From the NCBI RefSeq assembly GCF_019279795.1, contig NC_056745.1, forward strand, positions 512,332,013 to 512,396,012: a DNA stretch of 64,000 nt. The letters are read 5' to 3'. Position numbers and translations under genes: made by a program. The notes below the pieces were generated by a model that searched no databases, was not told where the DNA came from, and saw only the letters and a list, made by a program, of their open reading frames with translations. Shown here piece by piece: positions 11,164-23,600 of the stretch (its first letter is position 1; each line of letters starts with the position of its first letter). This stretch comes from Protopterus annectens (lineage: Eukaryota; Chordata; Ceratodontiformes; Protopteridae).

Positions 11164-11790
11164 CAGGAGTGGCTCAGTATTATAATGAGCTGAGATGGCA
11201 GAGGCAGGAATCTTAATTGAAGAGGACAGGCCTTTGTGGAACATTTCTGTTAATCTAGTATGTGAGATAAGATGGGCACATGTGTGTCCATTACTGGAGA
11301 CTGGCTCCAAGAATAGTATCTTTTCCACTTTTCTGAATAGGATTTTCTAGTAGGAGGCCTTTTTTCCTCCAGGATGACATCCAGTACCTAGTTTACTGAA
11401 GGTTCAGGGGATGAACTAAGCTGCTAGGTTCAGGGTTTGTAACTGAGGATGCAAAATCTGGCCCTTCTGCTGGGACAGCAAAGAGGGGGTCTGAGGCATT
11501 TGCCAAGGTGGCAGTACCATCAGACTGCGCAAAGGTGGGTACCAGTGCTGGCGTGGCCAGTCTGGTACAATCAGGATTGTCCTTGGCTTGTCCGGTTTGA
11601 TCTTTAGTAGAACCTTCGAAAGGAAGGGCAGAGGGGGAAAGACATAGAGAAGTTTTCCCATGTAAAGGGCAGAGCATCCACTTTCCATGCTTGACTGTGG
11701 GGAGTTCTGGTGCAATATTTGCTCAATTGAAAGCTCTGAGGTGAAGCGAAGAGGTCCACCTCTACTGCCCCCCACCTGTGGGATCAGCAT
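11164..11790 (-). pseudogene. D4 MT-like segment and start of tyrosine recombinase
   Basis: The MT-like segment (about 11510-11790) reads DWPRQHWYPPLRSL and preceding proline-rich FPPLPF; the YR N-terminus follows (11164-11390) with KGLSSSIKIPASAISAHYNTE. The catalytic YR core is missing because the copy is cut at 11164. Frames switch at about 11400 and 11330. Confidence 0.65.
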
Positions 11791-13363
11791 CTTGAATGAT
11801 TTGGGTTCCCCATTTCCACTTGTACGGGTCCATTAGATTTCTGCTCAAGTCTGCCAGTGAATTTAGTTTGCCTGGCAGGAATTGAGCTTGCAGGTGCACT
11901 TGGTTGCTCAAGGCTGTCCCCCACAGAGCCACGGCTAACCTGCAGAGGGGGGTAGGAAAGGGTTCCCCTCCTGCTTGTTTATGTACCACATAACTGTGGT
12001 GCTGTCCATCAATAGTCACCCTGGAAGAATAAGGTGTTTGAAGGCTGTCAGAGCCTTCTGTACAGCTAAAATTTCTTTTTGATTGATACGCAGGTGCATT
12101 TACTTTGGGCTCCATTTGCCTTGAATACCTTTGTCCTGCCATGTGAGCCCCCCCATGCATAGTCTGATGCTTCTGTTAGGGTTTGGGCGGCAAGGGGTAG
12201 TGTGAAAGTGAGTCCTTTGTAGTAGCAGGTCTCTGCCCACCAAAGAAACTCTGCCCTTAGACAAGGAATGATAGGAATTATTGTTTCCAGGTCCTGAGAA
12301 AGTTGACTCCAGAGACTTTTTAAGTACTACTGAAGGTTTCTCGTATGCAGTCTTGCATATAGAATTAGTAGAATGCAAGAAGCCATGAACCCTAGGGCTT
12401 GCAGTATTTTTCTTGCAGATAGCTGGGTTTTAGTGGCCAGTAGATTGAAGTAGTTTGTTAAATACATTTGTTTTTCTGGAGTGAGGAATGCCATCTGGGA
12501 AGCTGTGTTCAAGCTTGCTCCCAGGAATACAAATCTGTTGGCTGGGTACCTGATGTGATTTCTTTTTGTTGATGGTGTACCCCAGTGAAGTTAGAAGTCT
12601 CTCTACAAATGTCAGGTGCTGGAGTAGCAATTCCTGACTGTTCGCCTGAATCTGGCAATCGTCCAAGTATGGGTAAATTTGAATTTTTCTCTGCCTGCAA
12701 TATGCAATGGCTAGAGCTAGGCATTTTGTGAATACCCTGGGCGCAGTAGACAAGCCAAAGGGAAGTGCAGAGAACTGATAATGCATAGAGCCTGCTCTGA
12801 AACGTATGCATTTCCTTCAAGATTCCCTTATGGGGATGTGCAGATAAGCTTCTTTTAAGTCTAGGGTGGCTAGCCAGGAGTCCTTGGCTAGCATAGAAAG
12901 CTGTTGCAGAGTAAGCATCTTGAACCTTGGAACCCCCAGGAAGGGGTTGAGAATAGACAGATCCAGGATAGGGCGCCAAGAGTTTTCTTTCCTGGGTACC
13001 TAAAAACAGTCTGGAGTAAAAACCTTGTCCCCTATGCTCTGTTGGGTCAGGTCGGATTAGCCTTGATACAGAGAAGAGAAAGTACTTGCTTTTGGGCCTC
13101 TGTCCAACTGGTTTGGGGGGGGGGGGGTCTGGCCATCCGCTTGGGGTTGGCAGTGAGTGGAAGTAAAATCTGTATCCCTCGGATACAATGTTCAAGACCC
13201 ATCTGTCCTGGGTGATGTACTCCCAGTTTTTTGCATGTAGGGCAAGTTTTCCTCCTAAGGGTGCAAGTACTTGGGCAAGGCTTGGAAGAATTAAGGATAA
13301 GTCATTGTGAGATTTTACCATAGGATGTTGGCTAACTACTCCCTGTTTTAGAAGTGGGAGCAC
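11762..13363 (-). pseudogene. D4 reverse transcriptase - RNase H
   Basis: RT: the FHSLPTPSGWPD lead-in near 13140, QFSALPFGLSTAPRVFTK near 12720-12780 and an intact YPYLDDCQI active site near 12645-12675. RH: VVHKQAGG-containing block near 11970 with LNSLADLSRNLMDPYKWK near 11820-11870. The 284-residue frame 13363-12509 is open but slips out of the RT frame midway. A G-run at 13117-13126 sits at one frame change. Function as in D3. It is inactive. Confidence 0.7.
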
Positions 13364-13379
13364 TCCATTGCTCAGATCT

Positions 13380-15060
13380 GTACCTACCCTGAGATTGTAA
13401 TCGTGGTGGTATGCTGCCCCTGGGTTAGGACTTAGAAGGTCTGGGAGGGACTGGAAAGAACCAGTTTTTAGAAGGCCAATGCCTACTGAATCTAGGTGGC
13501 TGTACCTGCAGGAAATACTTAACAGTTTGCATAGATTTAACTTTTTCCTCCATTTTTTTGAGGACTACTACTGCTTTATTGCCAAACAGGCATTCTTGAT
13601 TTAGTGGTGCATCTCGTAATTTTGCTTTGATAGTCTGGCAAGGTATGTTCCTTAAGCCAAGCATGCCTAAGAACAAGCTCAGTGACAGCAGCCCTGCAAG
13701 ATGCTTCTAAGGCATCAAAACCACAATGCAAAGTAAGTTTTCCAACTTGGCTAGCAGAATGCATTAACTCTAGTAAATCTTTATGTTCCGCACAATCAAG
13801 AATCAACATTTTCTGTTCAATTAGCTCCATAACATATTGCTGATACTTTAACATATGAAACTAGCAATTTAAAGCTCTAATGGCCAGAGTAGCAGAGGTG
13901 TATATCTTCTTACCCAGTCTAAAGCCCTAGAGTCCCTGTCCAAAGGGGTAGGGCCTTTTGGCTATTGTAGCCTCAATGCCTTTAGGTCCCTGGGAAATGG
14001 TCTCTGGATCCGCAGTAGGATTCTTAGAGAAAGTTGTAGGAGTCAGGTACTCTGTAGTACCAGTCAGGTTTCCTGGCCGCTGGAGGCAAGGTATCAGGGG
14101 TACGGCTGGATTCCAAGAAGACATCTACAATCTCCAGAACAGGGGGTATAGCCTGAGGCCTGTGCTGAGGCAAGTCTAAAAATTCTGAGTCTCTTTTTGG
14201 ACTGTGAATAGTCCTGGCATTCCAAGTGGAAATGCTCTCTTAAGGTATGCAAGGTTTCATCAAAAGAAAAGCCCTCTGAAGGGGAGGCAGAGGAGATGGA
14301 ATCCTCTGCATCTGAATCCTCATAGGTAGATCAGGGAATGTGTCCTGGGAATCAGAGGGATCAGAGTCATCAAGCTCACTATCTGTAGAATCAGAAGGAA
14401 AATCAATCCTTTGTCTTATAATGGGGGAAAGCTGGCTTCCCCTAATTAAAGTTATACGGTCTCCAACCATTCTAAGCATTTGTTTCCGTGGCATGGGCGC
14501 TACAGCATGTGCTTTGGTCGTTTGTTTTCTAAGCAAAGTGTGAACTCTGGGCCTGAGAAACTCGGTTGTTTTAGTCAAAAACGAAGATGTCCGTTTAATA
14601 CGAACATCAGAAGGTTGGAATACACCTTCAAGCCAGTGCCTGCACAGCGGCTCCGGACCCATCCAAGGTAGAGACATCTGCAGGTTCCATAGTCGAAGAA
14701 AAAACTTGCAGCATACCAGACTCCGAAAGGGTCTCAGCAGAGGCCTGCAAATCTGTAGAAGCAGGTATCAGGGGCTGCGAAGGCACCTCACTGAGTACCG
14801 GCCTATGCGGTCTATCTTTAGCCTTACGTTTTTTTCGGAAGACCGGTAGCCAAATGGCTTATCGAAGCCATTTCGGAATACGGAAAAAGAGCGAAAGAAT
14901 TTAGCAACAAAAATAGCCCGACAAATAGTTCAGGCGTTTAACAAGGCACAGAACCGACAGCGAGGAACATCGTGGTCTGGACCTAAACAGATGATGCAGT
15001 AAGAATGAAAATCTGAGGTATTTGCTTTACACAGGCAAGACAATTAACTTTTTCGGACAT
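13380..15060 (-). pseudogene. gag: D4 gag-like protein, degraded
   Basis: ATG position at 15060-15058 by alignment to other copies. Degraded zinc module at about 14940-15050. Later blocks: a RITLIRGSQLS-like version of the conserved EDLITLIRG segment near 14430-14460, the acidic Ser/Asp region (14320-14400), then LMHSASQVGKLTLHCGFDAL with VLRHAWLKEHTLPD (13640-13770) and the KMEEKVKSMQTVKYFLQV tail (13500-13560). Several frameshifts. Confidence 0.6.
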
Positions 15061-15459
15061 CGGTTAGAGCAAGAAAAAAGGATCCCCAACGGGGTACTTA
15101 TCGTTTAGAAGACTTCAGGTCTGAAACTCAAAAAAAGAAAATTTCAAGAGGTGGCCGACCGGCACTTGGAAACTGCTTCGTACACTGCATGGCAAGAAAG
15201 ACTGATGTAATGGCATCAAGCTGCACGTTTTTATACCCATGACGTCCTGACGTCATGGAAGTGACAGCATCCGACGCAGAAATCCCAAGACTCTGGTATT
15301 CAGGCCGACTGAGGGCTACCTGCAGGCAGATGACCCAAATGTGATGAATGCAACAGTGAAACATGAAGATCATCATCACCAGTAGAAAATGAATACCAAC
15401 ATTTCTTTGTCAGGGGAGAGAGAGAGAGACAAGGGGGATGGAGGGAAGGAAACCAGGAC

Positions 15460-15560
15460 TGCCACAGTGAATACACTCCTACATCTACATTTATGGTAAG
15501 TGTACACAACTGTACTAAGTTCTTCGTGTTTCACTGTTGCAGTCATCATATTTGGGTTGT
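15460..15560 (-). repeat. D5 internal complementary region (ICR)
   Basis: Contains the complement of a 3' outer end (ctacatttatggtaagtgta... around 15481-15513) followed directly by the complement of a 5' outer end (gttcttcgtgtttcactgtt around 15519-15540). In DIRS elements the ICR is the template that joins the two ends when the circular DNA form is made. The matching 3' ITR itself has been lost from this copy. Confidence 0.7.
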
Positions 15561-15589
15561 TTCCCAAAGCTGAAGAAAAGGGTGGAGAC

Positions 15590-16610
15590 AGTCAAGGGGA
15601 CTGGCTAGTATGCCCAGCAAAACTGTGGTGGCCAAGATTGTGGTGGCAAAGCCTGCCCTAGATTTGAAGACAGGCAGGTAACGCTTGGTGAAGGTATGAA
15701 CATATGTCCATGTTGCAGCCACCAGGATGTCCCTGGTGGGATCCCCTCTAAGAAAAGCTGCAGAGGTGAAGGTTGCTCTGGTGAAATGTGTCCTGACCCC
15801 CTTTGGGGGTTGTTTCCCGTGCTGTTTGTAGCAAAAATGGATGCAGTGTGCTATCCATTTGGAGACTGTTTGGATAAGGCCTTGCCCTCTGCTCCTGCAG
15901 CAAAGCTGATTAGCAATTGATCAGTTTTTCTAAAAGATTTGGTCCTGTCCAGACAGAACCTGAGCTGTCTGTGCACATCTAGAGTGCAGAATCCTTTCCC
16001 CTTTGTTTTGTGGGTTAAGGAAAAAGGTGGGCAAATGAATGGAATGGTTGAGAGCCACACTGGACACCGCTTTAGGCATGAAGGATGGGTTAAGTCCTGA
16101 GGGAGACCCTGTCAACATAGAAAATGGACTCTACAGCCGTAAGTGCTTGTAGCTCCGATACTCTTCTGGCTGAAGTGATGGCCAGAAGCAAGGCTGTCTT
16201 CCAAGGGAGAAATGTTAACTCTGCTGAAGCTGCAGGCTCAAATGGGGGCAGGGTGAGCTTTTCCAGCACAAAGTTAAGGCCCCAAGCTGGGACAGGAGCT
16301 CTTCTGGTTGGCCTTAAGTTGTCAGCCACTCTTAGGAACTGTTTGATGAGAGGGTTTGAGAAGAGGTGGCTCTGTGCTGAAATGAGCAAAGATGGCCGAG
16401 GCATGAATTTTGATAGGAGAGAAGGACAGACCCCTGTGTAGTAGGGCTGCCAGGTAATCCAGTATGAGAGGTAGGGAGGGGCTATGCCGTTCCAGCTCCC
16501 TTAGACTGGATCCAGGAGCAAAACCTTTTCCACTTGTCCGCATAGGATTTTCTAGTGCTGGGCCATATGGCCTCACGTATAACATCTAGAACTTGTTTGA
16601 TTAGGCTGGG
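15590..16610 (-). pseudogene. D5 tyrosine recombinase
   Basis: YR domain in pieces: NTER STRKSYADKWKRFCSW (about 16515-16560), INLK helix block KIHASAIFAHFSTEPP (16365-16410), box I ITSARRVSELQALTAVE near 16140-16190, then NPQNKGERILH (near 15990), and the HFTR box (the HxxR pair) in GVRTHFTRATFTSA near 15770-15805. The C-terminal Tyr region is present around 15660-15700 but out of frame. Catalytic residues are mostly retained while the frame is broken, as expected for a decaying copy. Confidence 0.65.
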
Positions 16611-18500
16611 AGCTTGAGGAGAAGTCAGAGAATAAACCAGGCTTCCAGGTTGAGGGTCTGCAATTGGTGCATGAATTCTCCACTTCTTTGGGTCAGGAGT
16701 GTTGGGATCTGAGGTAGGTACCATGGTGGCATGTGTGACAGGCTGTGCAGCAGGGGGCACCAGTGCTGGCATGGCCAGTCTGGGGCAATCAGGATTGCCC
16801 TTGGTTTTTCCTCCCTTATTTTGAGCAGTACCCTTGAAATGAGTAGTAGAGGGGGAAATGCATAGACAGAGATGTACCCACTGGAAGGATAGAGAATCCA
16901 CTTTCCAGGCCTTGCCGTGATATTCCCTGGTGCAGAATTTGCTGAGAGGCAAAAAGGTAGACCTTCAGGGTGCCCCATTTCTGGGTTACAAGGGTGAAGA
17001 TTCTATTGTCCAGCTGCCACTTGTGTGGGTCTAGCAGGTTTCTGTTTAAGTCGTCTGCCAGAGAGTTGAGAGCCTGGCAGGAATTGCGCTAACAGGTGCA
17101 TGGCTGAGGCAGTGTGCCAAAGGGTCATGGTGAGCCTGCAGACAGGATGAGAGAGTCCCTCCTTGCTTGATATACATCACTGTGGTGGTGTCTGTTTTGA
17201 TCAGTAGAGGCCCCAGGGACAGTAGGGGGTCTGAAAGCTGTCAGGGCATGCTGAAACAGCCAACATCTCTTTTTGGTTGATGTGCAGATGTATTTGATTT
17301 GAGCTCCATTGGCCCTGAATGTACCTGCCATCCAGGTGAGCACCCCAGGGATAGTCTGATGCGTCTGTGGTAAGAGTCTGTGCAGTGTGGGGATGTGAGA
17401 AGGGAGCTCCCTTGTTGTGGTTGCATGCTGTTGCCCACCAAAGAAAATCTTTCCTTAGACAAGGTATCAGTGGTATGAGAGTTTCCAGGTCTTGAGTGCA
17501 GACACCAAAGGCTTTTTAGGTACCAGTGTAGTTTCCTCATATGCAGTCTGGGATATGGAATGAGTAGAATGCAAGAGGCCATGCACCCAACAGCTTGCAG
17601 GATTTTCCTTACAGATAACTGGGGTCTGGTGGCTAGTTGAGAGAAGTAGCCTGTCAGGCATGCTTTTGTGGAGTGAAAAATGCCATCTGGGATGCTGTGC
17701 CCAGGACTGCACCCAGGAATACAATTTTTTGTGTGGGAACTAGTTTTGATTTCTTTTCGTTGATAGTATACCCCAGGCAGGTAAGCAGGTCCTTTACAAA
17801 GGTCGGGTGCTGTAGCAGCTTTTCCTGTCTGCCTGAATCAGGCAGTCATTTAAGTATGGGTAACTTTGAATATTTGTCTGCAAAAAGCAATTGCTGGAGC
17901 CAGACATTTTTTGAATACTCTGGGAGCAGCAAATAAGCCAAAGGGAAGCACAGAAAACTGAAAGTGCATAGATCTTGCCCTGAAATACAGGCATTTCCTG
18001 CATGATTCCCTGAAAGGGTTGTGTAGGTAAGGCCTCTTTTAGGTCTAGGGTGGCTAACGTAGCATCCTTGGAAAGCATAGGGAGAAGATGCTGGAGGGTG
18101 AGCATTTTGAATTTTGGTATCACCAGAAAGGTGTTTAGAATGGAGAGATACAGGATGGGGTGCCGTGTGCCCTCTTTTCTGGGTACCAGGAAGAGTCTAG
18201 GCTAGAAACCTTAGCCTATTTGTTCTGCAGGAACATGTTCTATAGCCCTCATGGAGAGCAGGGAAAGGACTTGCTTTTTTGGCCTCTGCCGACTGGTTTG
18301 GAGGAAGCTCTGGGAACCCTTTTGGGGTTGACAGTGTGAAAAAACTTTTATCCCTGGGATACTATGTTGATGACCCAGCGGTCATTGGTAAAGGTGGCCC
18401 AGTTGCTTTCGTGGAAAGAGTTTTCCTCTTAGAGGCACAAGCAGGTGGGCAGAGGGAAGGGGTAGAAGTGTAAAGTCATTGTGAGTTCTTACCATAATGG
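16600..18500 (-). pseudogene. D5 reverse transcriptase - RNase H - MT-like
   Basis: RT: IPKFKMLTLQHLLPML (18065-18120), TLDLKEALP, and an altered active site YPYLNDCLI (near 17840-17865), in which the first Asp of YLDD has become Asn and the second is kept. RH: MGPLTLTYHQ-like blocks near 17150-17330 with short frames only. MT-like: ILIAPDWPCQHWCPLLHSL near 16750-16800. Numerous stops. Confidence 0.65.
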
Positions 18501-19480
18501 AGTGGCTTTGCACTCAGTTTTGGAAGAGGATAAACTCCACTGCTAAGATCTCTGCATTCCCTGGGGCTGTTCGGTGGGTCTGCTTCCCCTGGGTCTGAAC
18601 TGAGATGGCCTGGAGGAGGGCAGGAAAGCACCAGTGCTTGGATGGGCAATGCCTACTGAACCTCAGTAGCTGGACCTGCAAGAGGTCTGTCTGCACAGAT
18701 TTAGCTCTTTATTCCATCTTTTAAGACCTCTTCTGGTCTTTGTTCAAGGGTGCGTCCAATAATTTGGATTTAATGTGATCTGGCAAGGTCTGTTCCTTAA
18801 GCCAAGCATGCCTTCTAAGGACAGAAACAGCGACTGCTGCCCTGCAAGATGCTTCTAGGTCACCAAAACCACACTAAGGTGTACTTAGTTACTTGACTTG
18901 CAGAATGCATTAACTCTTGTAACTATTTTCTACACAAGCAGGAAAAGAAGATATTTTTTGTTTGAGGAGTTCCATGGTATGTTGCTGAAATTTCAGCATG
19001 TGGAACTGAATTTAATGCTCTAATAGCAAGAGTAGCAGAGGTGTATACTTTTTTACCCCATCTGTCTAATGCTCAGAAATCCCAATCTGAGGGAGTGGGA
19101 TTCTTAGCTGAAGTTGCTTTGATTCCTTTAGGTCTTTGAGAGATGACCTCGGGGTCAGCAGTAGGATTTTTGAAAAGAAATTTGAGAGTCAGGGGACTCT
19201 AACACCTGTCAGGTTTCCTGGGAGCAAAAGGGAGGGTGTCAGGAGTCAGACAGGATTCCATAAAAACATCCATAACATCCAGGACAGGAGGAATGGCCAA
19301 AGGTCTGTGCTGTGGTAGATCTAATAATTCCCAGTGTCTCTTTTTGACTGGGGAAAGTCTTGACACTCCCATTGGAAATGTTCCCTTAAAGGATATAGGG
19401 TTTCCCCAAAGGAAAAGTCCTCAGGTGGAGAGGCTGAAGGGATGATTCCTCTGCATCAGAATCCTCATAAGCAGAAAAGT
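18500..19480 (-). pseudogene. gag: D5 gag-like protein, 3' half (downstream of the CR1 insertion)
   Basis: Remnants of the C-terminal gag blocks: the LMHSA...QVGKHTLQC-type region near 18850-18960, the RALNCQFHMLKY region near 18990-19040, and the DRYYRVPDS and PETISQGPKG blocks near 19100-19230. It stops at 19480 where CR1 sequence starts; the rest is at 23779-24549. Degraded. Confidence 0.55.
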
Positions 19481-19911
19481 TGCATATCTTGTTTCTGTCC
19501 TGTAATTCATCTAGTGCAGATACAGACTTAGTTTTAGCACTTAAACTTGCTTGTTCATGCTCAGCACTTGTTCAGAACTTGTAAGCACTAAATAAGCTAC
19601 TAATTACTATACCACTCTATCTTCCTCATTACCTAGAGAAAAACAGTTTTTGTACTTACTTTTCTCACTTGCTTAGAGAAAAACAGCACCCACAAAGTAT
19701 GCACTGTAAATTTTCCCTTAGAACTAGGCAAGCCTCAACTCAAGTGCTTCAGATCAGCTGCTCTTATTGCAGCACTTGCAAAACAGAAATCAGCACTTAT
19801 CCTAATCTCCTAGACAGCACTATTCTCCAAATTTCCTAGACAGCACTATTATAATATAGCATAAGACCCTCGATTGTCCGCAGGACTTAAGTTCAAATTA
19901 CTCTTCAAAGC

Positions 19912-20855
19912 ATGTCTAGAGGTCAGCTTCAGTTGTACTCTCCAGTTCATCTGGTGGAATTGGGCATCCCGAGGCAATGTTACAACTGCCTCATGTATAC
20001 AGACAACCCTCTCCTCTTACCTCTAGACACAAACACTTGAGAGATGCAAATACACAGCCAGACTGGAGGCTAAGCGCTCTCAACCCATGACTGTAACAGT
20101 CAAGAGGATAAGGGACACACTTGCATCACACCACCTGTCACACATGAATCTACAAAACAAGCACCGGCAAAACATACACAAATACACAAAAACATATTCG
20201 GAGGCACTAGGTACCAATCTGAAAAAGAAACCGTGCCCTCCAAAGCAGACAAGCAAGCAACCTACACCCCCAAACACAAGCCAGAAAACACAATTCACCT
20301 CAGCAGTGTGCCTCAACAGCCCTTAAGGCAAAACACCATACCCAACACACTAGTAATAGACTATAGTAAGGCACACGGATGTTCCACTCACCAGGCTGAA
20401 CAAGAAGGTTACTGTCAGCTGCCTGTCGGGTGCTCGGATCCGCCACATAACACAGGCACTTGGGTCACTCCAGAACAAGTACAAGTATGACGCTGTCATT
20501 GTACATGATGGTGTGAATGATCTAAGACGTACCTCCCTGGACTACATGAAGAGACACATTGAGGAGCTCTCTGATCATGTAGCCCAAGCTGGTATGACCC
20601 TGACCTTGAGTAGCATACTACCTTCACCTAGAATGATACCACAATACTAAGACAAAATGATCAATTTCAACAATTGGCTAAGCTTCTGGTGTCATTCTAA
20701 GGGGATCCAGTGTCTGCCTGGGATGACATGATAGACAAGCCTCGCTGTTTTGCCAGAGATGGGTTGCACCTGTCACCTCTAGGTTTTTGAATAATGGCCA
20801 AGGTTCTTGCCGTACCCATAGTGCCTTTTTTAGGCAAGGCTCAAAGGACAAACCA
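19912..20855 (+). pseudogene. CR1 ORF1 (esterase-type), frameshifted
   Basis: Start ATG at 19912 gives MSRGQLQLYSPVHLVELG and a C-x2-C pair (CYNCLMYTDN) as seen in CR1 ORF1. After a basic linker, the second half reads as an SGNH-hydrolase-like domain: an SGARIRHITQAL segment near 20425-20460, then VNDLRRTSLDYMKRHIEELS near 20512-20570 (the N-D pair of block III), and DGLHLSPLGF-like sequence near 20760-20790 (block V, Asp-x-x-His). Frame breaks at about 20040, 20490 and 20650. ORF1 of CR1 elements binds RNA and is needed for transposition; the esterase's job is uncertain. Confidence 0.65.
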
Positions 20856-20884
20856 ACCACCGTAACCAGCACAGGTAACCAAAA

Positions 20885-23600
20885 ACTAAGGGTAATGCTA
20901 CTCAACGCCAGAAGTCTCAACCTCAAAATGTGCACACTCGAGGCTCTCCTCAGCATGGAGAAAATTGATGTTTGTGCAGTGACGGAAACCTGGTTCAAGG
21001 CTCAAGAGAGTACCCCAGCACTGCCAGGTTACAAATCATATCATACCTTCCGGCCTCAGTTACCAGATTGCAGTACAAAGGGTGGAGGTGTATCCATATT
21101 CATCAAGGATACCCATATCTCCAGGTTAGTAGCGCAGCATGATGCCCCAGAGATCATCCATGCGCAACTATCAGCAGGCAAAACCACATTTTAAGCCATA
21201 GTCTGTTATAGATCGCCCACCATGTCCCAAGATGCTCACTCTGCATTCCTTGAGACATTGGAAAATATAAAGGTCCTACCCAACACCATAATCTTGGGTG
21301 ATTTCAACTACCCTGGTATAGACTGGGCGAAATACCAATGTTCCAACTCCTACGCTCAGCGATTCAGAGAATTTATAAATTCAAATGCCCTTGAACAACA
21401 AGTATGTTACCCCACTAGAGGGGACAACATATTGGATTTAATCACAAATATGGGCGCCCATTGTACCACACCCGTTATCACTCACTCCTAGGTCAGATCC
21501 GACCACAAACTGATAACCCTGGACATCCTCACCCCTCCACCTCCCCCAGTCAAAGAAACCATAGTCAAAAACCTTTCAAAAGCAAACTTCAAACTACTTG
21601 CATCCAAAGTGGAAAGCTTCACTATTCCCTTGCAGAAGGATAATGATATCCAGGATGCGGAATCCTACACCAAGGCACTCTATATGCATCTTCAGGACTG
21701 CATGGACCGTGCTATCCCAAATAAAACCAAGACTCCTTCCTCAAGCAAGAAGAAACCAGCCTGGTGGACCCCGGCCATAAACAAACTTTATAATAAAAGG
21801 AGGAGACTTATAGAAAAAAAGGCCAAATCTCAAGTAGAAAAATCATCCCTGATCAACATTAGTAAGAAATTGAGGGCCCTCATCAAGTCAACTAAAGCTA
21901 ATTTTGAAAAGAATGTTGCCAAGGATGCAAAGGATAACCATAAGGCCTTCTATGGCTACGTCAAAAACCTAAATGGCAATGCTCAGGTCTGTTCTGAGCT
22001 ACTACAAAATAGAACAAAATACACTGACCCATCTGACATTGCCAACATCTTGGCTGACAGGTTCAGTGCAAATAACCCCCCCCCCCCACCACCACCTACA
22101 GGGCCTATTACCATTCCAGGGGATTGCTCAAGTCCAATTATTACTGATACGTTGGTTAACAAGGCTCTATCTAAAGCTAAAAACACTGCCTCCATGGGAC
22201 CAGATAGTGTCCCAGGCTGTGTCATATGCGAGCACCAAAAGGAATTAACCCCGCATCTTAATACCCTGTTCAGTCTCGGCCTCTCCACAGGATATGTGCC
22301 CATAAAATGGCGCACGGCAACGGTGGTCCCGCTACACAAGGGTGGGGCCACAACTGACCCTGGGAACTACCGACCAATAAGCCTGACCAGTCTGATCTGT
22401 AAGGCTATGGAGCGAATCATTATGGAACTCATAAATGGAGAGATTGGGAACCTCCAGTCGCTGGACCCTACACTGTTCGGCTTCAAGGGCAGATCATGCC
22501 TCCTGAACCTGGTGGATTTCTTTGAGACAGTTATTCAAGCTATAGAGAAGGGGAAGGAGGTACACATGGCTTTACCTTGACCTCACTAAAGCATTTGACA
22601 CCATTCCCCATTCAGGTATTATTGATAAGCTCACCAGCCTGGGCATAAACCCTTACGTCACAAGATGGATCGCAAACTGGCTCTCAGACAGACCCCATAA
22701 AATAAGAGTAGCGGGATCAATGTCCGAATCCAGACCAGTAATGAGTGGTGTGCCTCAGAGCTCTGTCCTGGGGCCCCTCCTGTTTGGCATATAAGTTCAG
22801 GCAAGCACGCTAGGGCTGTGGCTGATTAAGTTTGAGGACGACTGCAAACTGGGTGCTATAACAAGAGTCTCCGGCCAACATGGAGATCCTCCAGAAGGGA
22901 CTAAATGAGACTGATGCATGGTGTCAAAGCCATGGTTTCAAGCTAAATGTAAAAAATGCGTAGTAATCCCTTTGGAAAAAACAGAGTACCCGCAAACTAC
23001 AACATAGGAGGTAATCCCCTGAAATCTGAAGAAATGAGGGATCTAGGGACCCAAGTAGATAGTCAGCTTTCCTTTGATAACCATGTTGACAAAGTGGTTA
23101 GAAAATCCTTCTATGTGACCCATGTGATCACAAAAGGGTTCGCATCAAGATCTAAGGATGTAATGGTGCCCCTCTACTCTTCCCTCATCAGACCCATTAT
23201 TGAGTACAATGCACCAATTGGAATGTACCTGGCTAGACATCTCCAGAAGCTGGAGAGACCACAGAGGTACCTAACCAAGAGGATTACTGGCCTCAGTTGC
23301 CCTATGCAGCACGAATGAAAAAGCTAAGACTGCTCTGTTGCATACTGTTTTCTCAGAGGCAATCTCTGTCTAACGTAGAGAGCCATGTCCAACCCAGAAT
23401 TGTTGAACATGCTCCATCTTAGCAAAACCAAATCTACTCGAGCTACACGCTCTAGGGATATAAACCTCAACACAACATTGAATAGAACATGCTGGAGGGA
23501 TAGATTCCCTTCGCAGAGACTTCCCTTACTATGGAAGAGGGTCCCGATCAACATAAGACAGAGCCCCTCACTATCACTCCAAGAGGAACCTTTATGAGTG
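20885..23600 (+). pseudogene. CR1 ORF2: endonuclease - reverse transcriptase, broken
   Basis: Endonuclease: LRVMLLNARSLNLKMCTLEA, then VTETWFKA (20975-21000) and ILGDFNYPGIDWAKY (21290-21335), the catalytic E and D blocks. A stop at 21192 splits it. RT: the 323-residue frame 21609-22580 holds ASMGPDSVPGCV, WRTATVVPLHKGG, NYRPISLTSLICKAMERI and FGFKGRSCLLNLVDFFETV; after a frameshift near 22565 comes TKAFDTIPHSGIIDKL and SGVPQSSVLGPLLFGI. The expected FADD active site is changed to FEDD (about 22832) and a short deletion lies near 22790. The C-terminal part follows at 22956-23318. It is inactive. Confidence 0.75.

Larger units (their letters stand above)
11164..15373 (-). mobile_element. D4: DIRS element, 3'-truncated within YR
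   Basis: A minus-strand DIRS copy with 5' terminus at 15373 (ITR ending GAAGATCAT, a degraded GAAGAACAT), gag, RT, RH, MT-like segment and only the N-terminal part of YR. At 11163/11164 it meets the D3 5' terminus. Its own 3' ITR and ICR are absent. The 5' ITR has TGACGTCA at 15248-15255 with TTTTTATA at 15230-15236. Confidence 0.8.
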
